Source of the DNA: an uncultured Cytophagales bacterium
GTDB lineage: Bacteria > Bacteroidota > Bacteroidia > Cytophagales > Cyclobacteriaceae
Direction: 5' to 3'
DNA length: 64,000 nt
Assembly (NCBI GenBank): GCA_913057175.1
Contig: CAJXNP010000007.1
Location: 124,001 to 188,000, forward strand
Part shown: piece by piece, positions 9,323-17,340 of the stretch
How the letters are laid out: each line of letters starts with the position of its first letter
Position numbering within the stretch: the first letter of the stretch is position 1
Program-made: the position numbers and the translations under genes
The notes under the pieces: generated by a model
The model's database searches: none
The model's input: the letters and a program-made list of their open reading frames with translations, nothing else
What the model was told of the DNA's origin: nothing

Positions 9323-10086
9323 ATCTTTACCTCTTCATCGACTAAGTATTCTTCTAAAATGTTATTAAATATTTCCGGATGTTCCATCATGGGTGCATGA
9401 CAGCATTTATCTATAAATCTCAGTTCAGAGTTAGAAAGTAACCGGTTGAAATCATGGGCAACCAACGGTGGTGTGATTGTGTCATTCAATCCCCAAATTA
9501 ACAGGGTTGGTGTTTTGATTTTAGGAAGATCATTTGCCAGGTTATGTCGTTGAGCTGATTTGGCGATGGCTATGATCCTCAAAACTTTGGGGATATTATT
9601 GGCTACTTCAAAAATCTCATCAATGTATTCCCTTGTGATCGTATCTGGGTCATAAAAGGTATATTCAATTCGCTCTTTTATATATTCATAATTGCCCCTT
9701 TTGGGAAAAGATCCACCCATGGAATTTTCGAATAAGCCTGAACTGCCCGTAAGAATAAGTTTATTGATCTTTTCCGGATTTTGTAGTGTGTAGATCAAAG
9801 CGACATGCCCGCCCAGTGAATTTCCCATCAGATCAAACTTATTTAGGTTTTTATATTTGATAAATTCGGAAAAGAAATTCACGAGCCCATCCACACTTGC
9901 TTTTTTTAGAGGCATGCTATAGATAGGCATCAAAGGAATCACCACCCTAAACCGGGATTTGAAACGTTCAATAACACCTCCCCAATTGCTTAACGCACCA
10001 AACAATCCATGAAGTAAAACCAAAGCTTCACCATGGCCTTCATCCACGTACTCAAATCCTCCGTCCTTCCTGATATTGTAGTCCAT
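9319..10086 (-). CDS. Alpha/beta hydrolase
   Basis: The 255-residue protein has the alpha/beta hydrolase landmarks: L-L-H-G-L-F-G-A-L-S-N-W at about 24-35 (oxyanion loop), the nucleophile elbow G-N-S-L-G-G, the acid D-T-I-T-P-P and the late histidine in C-H-A-P-M-M-E-H. It belongs to the broad family of esterases, lipases and C-C hydrolases; the substrate cannot be read from sequence. No signal peptide is visible, so it is cytoplasmic. It is translationally coupled to the CBS gene (four-base overlap) and lies 50 bases after pabA. Confidence 0.85.
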   Translation of the reverse strand: MDYNIRKDGGFEYVDEGHGEALVLLHGLFGALSNWGGVIERFKSRFRVVIPLMPIYSMPLKKASVDGLVNFFSEFIKYKNLNKFDLMGNSLGGHVALIYTLQNPEKINKLILTGSSGLFENSMGGSFPKRGNYEYIKERIEYTFYDPDTITREYIDEIFEVANNIPKVLRIIAIAKSAQRHNLANDLPKIKTPTLLIWGLNDTITPPLVAHDFNRLLSNSELRFIDKCCHAPMMEHPEIFNNILEEYLVDEEVKI

Positions 10087-10136
10087 TGCCCTTGATTAAT
10101 TGTATTTTTGCAAAATAAACCAAATAATCATAATTA

Positions 10137-10706
10137 TCAATTAGTGGGATTAGTCACCGTTAACCAATTACTCAAAATATCCAGTCCATATTCAGTTAAT
10201 GCTGCTTCAGGATGAAATTGAATTCCCCAAATTGGCAAATGTTTGTGTCGTATTGCCATGTTTTCCATTTCTTCTGTATACGCAATCAACTCCAGTTGAG
10301 ACGGCAATTCATTAACAATTAACGAATGGTAGCGCACAACATTGAAATAATCTGGCATATTATTGAAAATAGGGTCCTTGAGACAATGAATCTTAGATAT
10401 CTTACCATGCATGGGCAGGTGAGCATGCAGGATCGTTCCTCCGAAAAATTCACAAATAGCCTGATGACCGAGACATATACCAAGAATGGGTTTCTTTTGA
10501 TGAAAATAATTTAGTGTTTTGAAAAGCAAACCTGCATTTTTTGGAAGGCCTGGTCCTGGAGAAATAACAACGGCATCGAAATTATTGTGAAAATATGATT
10601 CATAGGGATCATCATTCTTAACAACATGGCATTTGGTCCCTAATTGCTGAAAATAATCAACAAGGTTATAGGTAAAGGAATCATAATTGTCTATGATGAG
10701 AATCAA
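10137..10706 (-). CDS. pabA: Glutamine amidotransferase, PabA/TrpG type
   Basis: The 189-residue class I amidotransferase has S-P-G-P-G at about 49-53, the catalytic cysteine in G-I-C-L-G-H (Cys78) and the H-P-E pair His165/Glu167. It releases ammonia from glutamine for a chorismate-using partner, making either 4-amino-4-deoxychorismate (folate) or anthranilate (tryptophan). No trp genes are nearby, which favours PabA, but many bacteria use one subunit for both. It overlaps the CvpA gene by four bases. The choice between PabA and TrpG is uncertain. Confidence 0.85.
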   Translation of the reverse strand: MILIIDNYDSFTYNLVDYFQQLGTKCHVVKNDDPYESYFHNNFDAVVISPGPGLPKNAGLLFKTLNYFHQKKPILGICLGHQAICEFFGGTILHAHLPMHGKISKIHCLKDPIFNNMPDYFNVVRYHSLIVNELPSQLELIAYTEEMENMAIRHKHLPIWGIQFHPEAALTEYGLDILSNWLTVTNPTN

Positions 10707-11236
10707 CGGCTTAGCCCCCGTAAAAAATCCCCCACTTTTTCAACCAAATCATTGAGCGATGGGAAAAGAGAAAACAAGAAATTTCCTATGGCCGGACCTA
10801 TCATAGCAACGTAGGGATAAATAGCCGAATCTTTGGATACCATATCCGGAAGATCAAATCCCATACTGATGATCACCCAATTCAATATGCTTAGAAAGAG
10901 GGTAAATTTCAGCATTCCTAACAGAGCGCCGGCGAAATTGTCGAAGCTACCTAAAATGGTAAAATCAATGATTTTCTTAAATAATCTTCCTGCAAGATTG
11001 ATTACTATCAAAATAATGACGAACACAAGTATGAAAGCAGCAATGGGCATAAAATTGCCGAGAGTATCTTCAAAAGATTCTAACATATTCTTCCCCAGGT
11101 CAATTAGTTTGAAGCCTCCAAGAATCGCTACGAAAAAAGCTACAATTGAGACAATTTCCAACACAAGGCCAGTTTGAAATCCGCGGTAGGCACCAAACAA
11201 AAGAATCACCAAAATGACCAGGTCAACTGAGTTCAA
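10703..11236 (-). CDS. CvpA-family membrane protein
   Basis: The 177-residue protein begins M-N-S-V-D-L-V-I-L-V-I-L and has four predicted membrane helices, with the G-A-Y-R-G-F-Q-T-G-L pattern at about 16-25 that marks CvpA. In enterobacteria CvpA is needed for colicin V production and affects envelope homeostasis, but its mechanism is unclear. Here it is coupled by four-base overlaps to YqeY upstream and PabA downstream, in a run rich in envelope genes. A basic and acidic C-terminal tail, about residues 155-177, ends the protein. Confidence 0.85.
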   Translation of the reverse strand: MNSVDLVILVILLFGAYRGFQTGLVLEIVSIVAFFVAILGGFKLIDLGKNMLESFEDTLGNFMPIAAFILVFVIILIVINLAGRLFKKIIDFTILGSFDNFAGALLGMLKFTLFLSILNWVIISMGFDLPDMVSKDSAIYPYVAMIGPAIGNFLFSLFPSLNDLVEKVGDFLRGLSR

Positions 11237-11682
11237 GAAAGTTGTGATTTTACTATTTCAGAAATCGCTTTTCCATCAGCTTTCCCGGCAAGAGTTTTGC
11301 TGGCAATACCCATAACTTTTCCCATATCTTTCATATTAGTAGCCCCGGTATTAGCTATTATCTTTCCGATTTCCGATGTCAATTCTTCCTTAGACAATTG
11401 TTTGGGTAAATACCGGTTAATGACCTCCAATTCCGACTGTTCGATTTCAGCCAGGTCATCTCTGCCCTGCTCTCGATAAACTTCGAGAGAATCGTTTCTT
11501 TGTTTTGCTGCTTTTTGCAGTAATTTCATTTCAGCATCAGAAGACAATTCTCCACCACTTCCCTTTTCAGTTTCTGCCAACAAGATCATGGATTTGATGG
11601 ATCGAAGGGCTCTCAGTTCATCTTTATTTTTGGCTAACATGGCTTTCTTTATATCGCCTTCTATTTGTAGCTTTAAGCTCAT
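11233..11682 (-). CDS. GatB/YqeY-domain protein
   Basis: About 149 residues from the ATG at 11682 (M-S-L-K-L-Q-I); an upstream in-frame ATG at 11721 would add 13 residues, but it lies upstream of the likely -7 promoter element at 11709-11716. The sequence is a typical stand-alone YqeY: a helical region with L-R-A-L-R-S-I-K, then a C-terminal domain related to the tail of the GatB amidotransferase subunit, with M-G-K-V-M-G near the end. Its function is not firmly known; a tRNA-related role has been proposed from the GatB similarity. It is the first gene of the minus-strand run ending at 1380. Confidence 0.88.
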   Translation of the reverse strand: MSLKLQIEGDIKKAMLAKNKDELRALRSIKSMILLAETEKGSGGELSSDAEMKLLQKAAKQRNDSLEVYREQGRDDLAEIEQSELEVINRYLPKQLSKEELTSEIGKIIANTGATNMKDMGKVMGIASKTLAGKADGKAISEIVKSQLS

Positions 11683-11708
11683 AATTTCAATTTTTGTGTG
11701 GTTTGGGG

Positions 11709-11743
11709 CAAATTTATACATTTAATCAAAAAGGCATGACAAA
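11709..11743 (-). promoter_or_regulatory. Likely promoter of the yqeY-to-ompH run
   Basis: On the minus strand TAAATTTG (11709-11716) matches the Bacteroidota -7 consensus TAnnTTTG. A TTTG at 11740-11743 lies 23 bases upstream and could be the -33 element. The expected RNA start near 11702 gives a leader of about 20 bases before the YqeY ATG at 11682. The -33 part falls inside the first codons of divergent pdxJ. Confidence 0.45.
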
Positions 11744-12452
11744 GCTGAGCGTAAATATTAACAAAATTGCCACCCTGAGAAATGCAAGGGGTGGGAATAA
11801 CCCGGATGTTGTGCATACTGCCATTGATTGTGAAAAATTTGGAGCTGAAGGGATAACCGTTCATCCGCGACCTGATGAAAGGCATATTCGATACAATGAT
11901 GTTTTGCAGCTAGCTGAGATCATTACCACGGAGTTTAATATTGAAGGTTATCCCGACAGACGATATATTGACCTGATAAAAAAAGTGAAACCAACCCAGG
12001 CAACTTTGGTTCCAGATCCGCCTGATGTTTTAACATCAAATGCCGGATGGGATAGTATTAGAAACCAGGATTTTCTTGTTGAGGTGATCAATGAATTGAA
12101 AGATACGGGATGCAGGGTATCTGTTTTTGTCGATCCCGACGGAAAGATGGTAGAAGGTATTGCCAAAGCTGGTGCAGATAGGATAGAATTATATACGGAA
12201 CCCTATGCTTCGCATTTTAATAGTGATCGTGAAAGAGCTGTTTTCACTTATGTCAATGCAGCCAAAATTGCGAAGGATTCAGGATTGGGTATCAACGCCG
12301 GACATGACCTCGATTTAAACAACCTTAACTTTTTAATTCAAAAAATACCGTATATTGACGAGGTTTCCATTGGTCATGCACTGATCTGCGACGCACTTTA
12401 CTATGGCCTTGAAAACACCATTCAAATGTACAGGAGAAAGCTCAAAATATAA
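11736..12452 (+). CDS. pdxJ: Pyridoxine 5'-phosphate synthase
   Basis: About 238 residues from the ATG at 11736 ([10 protein letters not shown]); the open frame extends 14 codons further upstream, but PdxJ proteins begin with this V-N-x-N-K motif. Also visible are A-R-G-G-N-N-P-D, the phosphate-binding [10 protein letters not shown] block, and N-A-G-H-D-L-D near the C terminus. PdxJ condenses 3-amino-1-hydroxyacetone phosphate with deoxyxylulose 5-phosphate to make pyridoxine phosphate. Its substrate DXP is made by Dxs, encoded at 17341-19257. It is divergent from yqeY and leads straight into yicC. Confidence 0.95.
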   Translation: MTKLSVNINKIATLRNARGGNNPDVVHTAIDCEKFGAEGITVHPRPDERHIRYNDVLQLAEIITTEFNIEGYPDRRYIDLIKKVKPTQATLVPDPPDVLTSNAGWDSIRNQDFLVEVINELKDTGCRVSVFVDPDGKMVEGIAKAGADRIELYTEPYASHFNSDRERAVFTYVNAAKIAKDSGLGINAGHDLDLNNLNFLIQKIPYIDEVSIGHALICDALYYGLENTIQMYRRKLKI

Positions 12453-12455
12453 TAT

Positions 12456-13334
12456 ATGATAAAGTCAATGACAGGGTTTGGGCATGCCAGGCTGGAAGAT
12501 GGGGTGCGGTTTATTTCCATAGAAGTGAAAACATTAAATTCTAAATTTGTTGATTCTATGATCAGGCTGCCCAAAAATTTTAATTCCAAAGAGCCTGAAA
12601 TAAAAAACCTGATAACTGAAAAGCTTGAAAGGGGAAAAATAGCCCTAACCATAGAATACACACGGCTGGATGATGGAAGTCAGCCTGTTGAATTTAACGA
12701 AGGCCTTTTTCTGAGTTATTATCGTCAATTATCTCACCTTGCAGAAAAGGTCGAAGCCAATAAGGAAGACATCTTTCGACTGGCCATAGGCTATCCGGAT
12801 GTTCAGATCCAGAAAATTGATGATGAAAAACTCGAGGAAGAATGGAAGGAGATCAGTAAAGTTCTGATGGATGCATTGCACAAATGCGATGAATTCAGAA
12901 TTAATGAAGGTAAGGATTTGATGAGTAAATTTTTTGCTTATCTGGAAAATATAGAATCGGGGTTAAAAGAAGTTGAAGCACATGATCCTCTGAGGTTGGA
13001 AGAACTAAAGATCAGGCTCAGGAAATCACTCGATGATTTAAAGTTAAATGGAGAAGTAGATCAGAACCGGTTTGAACAGGAATTGATCTATTACATTGAA
13101 AAGCTGGACATAAGTGAAGAAAAAGTCCGTTTGAAAAGTCATATCGATCATTTCAGGGAAGTATTGGATTCAAAGACTTCACAGGGGAAAAAACTGAATT
13201 TCATTTCCCAGGAAATTGGCAGAGAGATCAATACTTTGGGGTCAAAGGCCAATTATGCCCCAATTCAAAAAATTGTAGTGGGTATGAAAGATGAGTTGGA
13301 AAAAATCAAGGAGCAAATTCAGAATATCGTATAA
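12456..13334 (+). CDS. yicC: YicC-family endoribonuclease
   Basis: The 292-residue protein opens with M-I-K-S-M-T-G-F-G, the invariant start of the YicC/YloC family, and ends with the conserved block Q-E-I-G-R-E-I-N-T-L-G-S-K-A (about 247-260) that precedes the C-terminal helices. Members have been reported to be endoribonucleases acting on small or structured RNAs. It starts three bases after the pdxJ stop, so the two are one transcript, ended by the terminator at 13342. In many bacteria yicC is followed by gmk; here it is not. Confidence 0.92.
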   Translation: MIKSMTGFGHARLEDGVRFISIEVKTLNSKFVDSMIRLPKNFNSKEPEIKNLITEKLERGKIALTIEYTRLDDGSQPVEFNEGLFLSYYRQLSHLAEKVEANKEDIFRLAIGYPDVQIQKIDDEKLEEEWKEISKVLMDALHKCDEFRINEGKDLMSKFFAYLENIESGLKEVEAHDPLRLEELKIRLRKSLDDLKLNGEVDQNRFEQELIYYIEKLDISEEKVRLKSHIDHFREVLDSKTSQGKKLNFISQEIGREINTLGSKANYAPIQKIVVGMKDELEKIKEQIQNIV

Positions 13335-13341
13335 ACAAAAA

Positions 13342-13375
13342 AAGCTGCTCATTATTTGTGAGCAGCTTCTACAAA
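13342..13375 (+). terminator. Intrinsic terminator after yicC
   Basis: A perfect 10-bp inverted repeat (13342-13351 with 13359-13368) closes a 7-base loop just after the yicC stop. On the minus strand the stem is followed by an A/T-rich run giving Us, so it probably also ends the convergent 13393 gene. The stem is the cleanest in this part of the window. Confidence 0.8.
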
Positions 13376-13392
13376 ATATTTTTAATCTAATC

Positions 13393-14133
13393 CTAAACAG
13401 ATGACTCTTCGCCGGTGGCCTGTTTCAACTTGGCAATTCTGAAAGCTTTTCTTTCTTTGTATCCGCAGTAGTCGCACTTATAAAATTTCATCAATTCACC
13501 TTCATCAGATTCTGTTGGCGATTCGAGAATTTCTTCCTTAGTAACTTTTAATGTCTGGTAATTACATTCCGGACATTGAAGTGCAATTAAGTGACCAGCA
13601 TATTTTTCAATTTTAGTATATCCACTTTCTTCGTCAATCCATACATCATAGTCAACAGAAAAAACATTTTCTTCAGCCTGCATCCCTTCGTCCAGGTAAA
13701 CATCCTCCTCATCTTCACTTAAAAGCTTCATGGCTTTCCCTGTTTTAGGTGAGATCCTTGGAGTATACCTCAATTTTTTCAATCTTTTCTCCACATAAAA
13801 TGGATAGTAGAATTTTAAAAGATTTGAAATAATTACGCCCACGATCAATCCCATCATGACGGTTACGAATACTCTGACAGCCAGCCAGATAACTTCTCCC
13901 TCAGGCACTAATGTATTCACATAAATTCCTATGGCAATCAACAAAACTACTGATGCATACCACAAATTATTTATTTCATATTTATTAATAAAATCATATC
14001 GGCTTTTTGGGTCTTTCTTCATTCCCAATGATAACCAGTGGTATAAAAAAATGATCACAGCAATAGCACCAAATGCCAATGCTATGTACCTGCCCAAATC
14101 ATTCCAGTCCTGCAAGTTCAAATTTTGATTCAT
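13393..14133 (-). CDS. Membrane protein with C-terminal zinc ribbon (unknown function)
   Basis: I do not recognise a named family. The 246-residue protein has three hydrophobic segments in the first half (about 14-32, 53-72 and 82-108), then a basic and an acidic stretch, and a C-terminal C-P-E-C ... C-D-Y-C pair about 38 residues apart, which reads as a four-cysteine zinc ribbon. The ribbon should face the cytoplasm if the helices have the usual positive-inside orientation. It has its own likely -7 element at 14166 and shares a terminator with convergent yicC, so it seems to be a single-gene unit. Confidence 0.6.
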   Translation of the reverse strand: MNQNLNLQDWNDLGRYIALAFGAIAVIIFLYHWLSLGMKKDPKSRYDFINKYEINNLWYASVVLLIAIGIYVNTLVPEGEVIWLAVRVFVTVMMGLIVGVIISNLLKFYYPFYVEKRLKKLRYTPRISPKTGKAMKLLSEDEEDVYLDEGMQAEENVFSVDYDVWIDEESGYTKIEKYAGHLIALQCPECNYQTLKVTKEEILESPTESDEGELMKFYKCDYCGYKERKAFRIAKLKQATGEESSV

Positions 14134-14165
14134 GATCTAGTAATTTTAAAAATATTCAGTCAACC

Positions 14166-14173
14166 CAAATATA
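14166..14173 (-). promoter_or_regulatory. Candidate -7 element for the zinc-ribbon gene
   Basis: TATATTTG on the minus strand fits TAnnTTTG and would start RNA near 14159, about 26 bases before the ATG at 14133. No well-spaced TTG was found upstream, so only the -7 half is supported. The rest of 14134-14306 is AT-rich with no gene. Confidence 0.35.
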
Positions 14174-14306
14174 CTACCCGTAATTTATTTAATTTTTATC
14201 TCACAAAAATAAGGAAATTGTACAACGTCTCTTAAAAATAATTAAATATTTACAATAATATCTTACAATATTAATAAATCATTCAAGAATTAACAGTTTT
14301 GGAAAA

Positions 14307-16514
14307 TCATAAATTTTCGAGAATGAAGTTTGTCATCAGACTGTAAAGATGATATTTGGTATTTCCACCTTTTATACTGTGATCCTTGTTGGGATAGAAA
14401 AAAGTATCAAATTGCTTTCCTTTCAATATTAGAGCATTGATCATCTCCATGCTATTTTGCAGATGGACATTATCATCACCTGTGCCATGAATGATCAGGT
14501 AATTGCCTTTTAGCTTATCTACGTGATGAATTGGTGAGTAATCATCATATCCACCGGGGTTTTTTTGTGGTAATCCCTGGTACCTTTCCGTGTAAATAGT
14601 GTCATAAAACCGCCAATTTGTTACAGGGGCAACGGCAATACCAGTTTTAAAAGTTTCATCTCCAATGAACAATGAAAGAGATGACATGTATCCGCCATAG
14701 CTCCAACCCCAAATTCCAATCCGGGATTTATCAACATACTTTTGTTCAGCTAAATACTTAGCTATCCGTATCTGATCTTGTACTTCTAGCTTGCCCATTT
14801 GGCCATAGGTACAATGTTTAAACTCCACGCCACGACCATCAGTGCCCCTGTTGTCAACACTTACAACTATGTATCCTTGCTGAACGAGATATTGATGCCA
14901 CAATTCATGGTTTCCTCCCCACTCATTCATAACAGTTTGCTTACCAGGTCCTCCGTACAAAAACATGAGTACAGGATATTTCTTTTCTATATCAAAATCT
15001 GCCGGCTTTAGCATATATCCATGAAGCTTTTTGCCATCCCCGGCTGAAAATTCAAAAAATTGTCGGTTAACAAGTTGGTATTTCTTTGCTATGTCTTTGA
15101 GGTTGGGATTATCCTTTAGTACTTTAATCACTTTTCCTTTTCCATTGCAAAGCGAGACTTTTAGAGGAGTATCGTCAGAGGTGTGTTTGTTGATGTAAAA
15201 AGATAGGTCTTCATTAAAATCTATTTTATTCACACCTTCTTCACGGGTCATTTTTTGTTTTTTACTACCATCAATCCTGACAGAATACAAATGTCGCTCT
15301 GTCGGACTAACTTCGGTAGATGTGAAATAAAGTGTTTCAGACTTTTCGTTAATACCATAAAACTTATCCACTTCCCATTCACCATCCGTGATTTGGCTGA
15401 CGGGTGTTCCGTCTATATTGTAATGATAAATATGCTTAAAACCGCTTTTTTCGCTTGTTTTCAGAAATGATTGCCCATCTTCCAAAAATTTAAGATCATC
15501 TGTGAAATTCAGATCGATAAAGGTATTGCTTGTTTCAGAGAGTATAAGTTCTGAAGTTCCTGTTTTTGGATCGCTAAAATAGAGTTCCAGGTTGTTTTGA
15601 AGTCGATTAAGCTTTATGAAAGCTAATGATTGGGATTCCGGTACCCAATAGATTCTTGGTAGATAGATATCAGTTACATTCCCTGTATTTATTTCAGTAG
15701 TGTTACGAGATTCCAGATCATACACATGAATACTGGTAACACTGTTTTTTTCTCCAGCTTTTGGATATTTGAATCTCTCGAATTCAGGGTATAGCTCTCC
15801 CCAGATTTGCAGGCTGTATTCTTTAACCTCCCTTTCATCATATTTTATGTATGCAATCATTTTGCTGTCGTGAGACCACTTGAATGCCTTTGACATATGA
15901 AACTCCTCTTCATACACCCAATCTGCTGAGCCATTGATTATTTTATGAAGCTCACCATCCTCCGTAATTTGTGTGACTTTTTGATCAGCTAGGTTTTTGA
16001 TGTAAATATTGTTGTTGATGACATAGGCTACTTTTCCACCATCAGGAGAAAAGGTCACATGCATTTGCTTATTTTCACTGTCAATGGAGGTGATATTTTT
16101 GGAATCAACATCATAGATATAATAAAAAGCTTTCGTTGATCTACGATAAATAGAATCAATTTCAGATTCTATGAGAATAATATTTTCGTCTTTGTTAATG
16201 GAATAATTATCTACATGAATTTGTTTACCATCGGAGTTTCTCAAATTCTGGCTATTTAAAATAGTCTCTTTAATTTCTCCTGATGAAGTATTGTAAAGAA
16301 CAATAGATTCGGTATTTTCTTCTTTGTTCTTTTCAAGAATAGAAAAAGTTTTCCCATTCGTGTTCCATTTTATTCTTTTAATGTCTTTTGGATTAAAAAT
16401 TTTATCCTTGAATGCCTGTTCTAAAGTAAATTTTTGCTGTGCTGATGTGTATTCTGTTAAAAAAAATAAAGTAAAAATAATGGTAAAAATACTTCGTACT
16501 GCTTCTCTGTTCAT
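14307..16514 (-). CDS. Dipeptidyl peptidase IV-type S9 peptidase
   Basis: The 735-residue protein has a signal peptide (to about T-S-A-Q), an N-terminal eight-bladed propeller region (about 40-480) and a C-terminal peptidase domain. The nucleophile is Ser605 in G-W-S-Y-G-G, with Asp680 in G-T-G-D-D-N and His712 in K-D-H-S-I; the glutamate pair of DPP-IV that grips the substrate N terminus is present in W-V-Y-E-E-E-F. It should cut dipeptides with Pro or Ala at position 2 from exported peptides in the periplasm. It follows the hydrolase and dxs genes on the same strand with a 43-base gap. Confidence 0.93.
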   Translation of the reverse strand: MNREAVRSIFTIIFTLFFLTEYTSAQQKFTLEQAFKDKIFNPKDIKRIKWNTNGKTFSILEKNKEENTESIVLYNTSSGEIKETILNSQNLRNSDGKQIHVDNYSINKDENIILIESEIDSIYRRSTKAFYYIYDVDSKNITSIDSENKQMHVTFSPDGGKVAYVINNNIYIKNLADQKVTQITEDGELHKIINGSADWVYEEEFHMSKAFKWSHDSKMIAYIKYDEREVKEYSLQIWGELYPEFERFKYPKAGEKNSVTSIHVYDLESRNTTEINTGNVTDIYLPRIYWVPESQSLAFIKLNRLQNNLELYFSDPKTGTSELILSETSNTFIDLNFTDDLKFLEDGQSFLKTSEKSGFKHIYHYNIDGTPVSQITDGEWEVDKFYGINEKSETLYFTSTEVSPTERHLYSVRIDGSKKQKMTREEGVNKIDFNEDLSFYINKHTSDDTPLKVSLCNGKGKVIKVLKDNPNLKDIAKKYQLVNRQFFEFSAGDGKKLHGYMLKPADFDIEKKYPVLMFLYGGPGKQTVMNEWGGNHELWHQYLVQQGYIVVSVDNRGTDGRGVEFKHCTYGQMGKLEVQDQIRIAKYLAEQKYVDKSRIGIWGWSYGGYMSSLSLFIGDETFKTGIAVAPVTNWRFYDTIYTERYQGLPQKNPGGYDDYSPIHHVDKLKGNYLIIHGTGDDNVHLQNSMEMINALILKGKQFDTFFYPNKDHSIKGGNTKYHLYSLMTNFILENL

Positions 16515-16557
16515 CTCCTGATCTTTTATAGCTATCGAATATTTACATGGTAAGAAT

Positions 16558-17337
16558 TTATTGGTTTAGAATGGTGTTGGTAAAAAATTTAATAATCTCA
16601 GCTGATCGAGCTTTTTGTTCAAACATACTCATATGTGCTGAGGCGGGAAGAAGGTAATAGCGTGAAGCGCCAACCATTTCGGCCATTTTTTGTGATACAG
16701 CTTTCGGCACATTGTTATCCTCCTCGCCAGCAATGATCAGCGCTTTTGCTGAGTATTTTTTAAGAATGTCGATACTTTCTTCACGGTCCCTCATGGCTGC
16801 AGCATAACCCATCACAGCTTTTTCGTCCATTTTCAGGCCTTCTTCCCTAATTTGTTTGATAACAAAGTCAAATTCATCCAACCTTTCAATGTAAAAAAGT
16901 GAAGGAACAAATGTCCGGATAAATGGCTTTATACCATTTTCCTGAATGTGCTCGATAAGCTTATTTCTGTTCTCCTTTTTTTCTTCCGAATCGGCATAAA
17001 CAGAAGAATTAAACAGACAAAAACCATCAATTAGTTCCGGAAACTGTCGAAGAAGGGAAAGCGTTACATATCCTCCAAGCGAATGACCAAAGACTATACA
17101 TTTTTCTATGTCCAATTCTTCCAGAAGGACTTTTATTGAGCTAGCTACTTCATCTATACCAAAATCCTCTTTTAATATGGGGCTTTTGCCAAAACCAGGA
17201 AGATCCGGACAAATAACCCGGTATTCATCCTGCAGGGATTCAGCCAATCCTTGCCAAACAAAGTTTGTTTCACAAAAGCCGTGTAAAAAAATAAGGGGAT
17301 AACCCCCTCCATATTCTTTATAAAACACCGATGGCAT
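16558..17337 (-). CDS. Alpha/beta hydrolase
   Basis: The 259-residue protein has F-L-H-G-F-C-E-T at about 17-24, the nucleophile elbow G-H-S-L-G-G, the acid residue region A-G-E-E-D-N-N-V-P and the late histidine in S-A-H-M-S-M-F-E, so the Ser-Asp-His layout of the alpha/beta hydrolase fold is complete. The residues after the elbow and the lid region (about 125-185) do not point to one substrate. No signal peptide is visible. It starts three bases after the dxs stop and is probably co-transcribed with it; a role in isoprenoid supply is not shown by the sequence. Confidence 0.83.
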   Translation of the reverse strand: MPSVFYKEYGGGYPLIFLHGFCETNFVWQGLAESLQDEYRVICPDLPGFGKSPILKEDFGIDEVASSIKVLLEELDIEKCIVFGHSLGGYVTLSLLRQFPELIDGFCLFNSSVYADSEEKKENRNKLIEHIQENGIKPFIRTFVPSLFYIERLDEFDFVIKQIREEGLKMDEKAVMGYAAAMRDREESIDILKKYSAKALIIAGEEDNNVPKAVSQKMAEMVGASRYYLLPASAHMSMFEQKARSAEIIKFFTNTILNQ

Positions 17338-17340
17338 ATT

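Noticed and set aside
10137-10706. Firm assignment as anthranilate synthase TrpG
   Set aside because: No trpE or other trp genes are in the window; PabA is equally or more likely.
11694-11735. Upstream extension of pdxJ
   Set aside because: PdxJ begins at the V-N-x-N-K block; the extra 14 codons overlap the promoter of the divergent gene.
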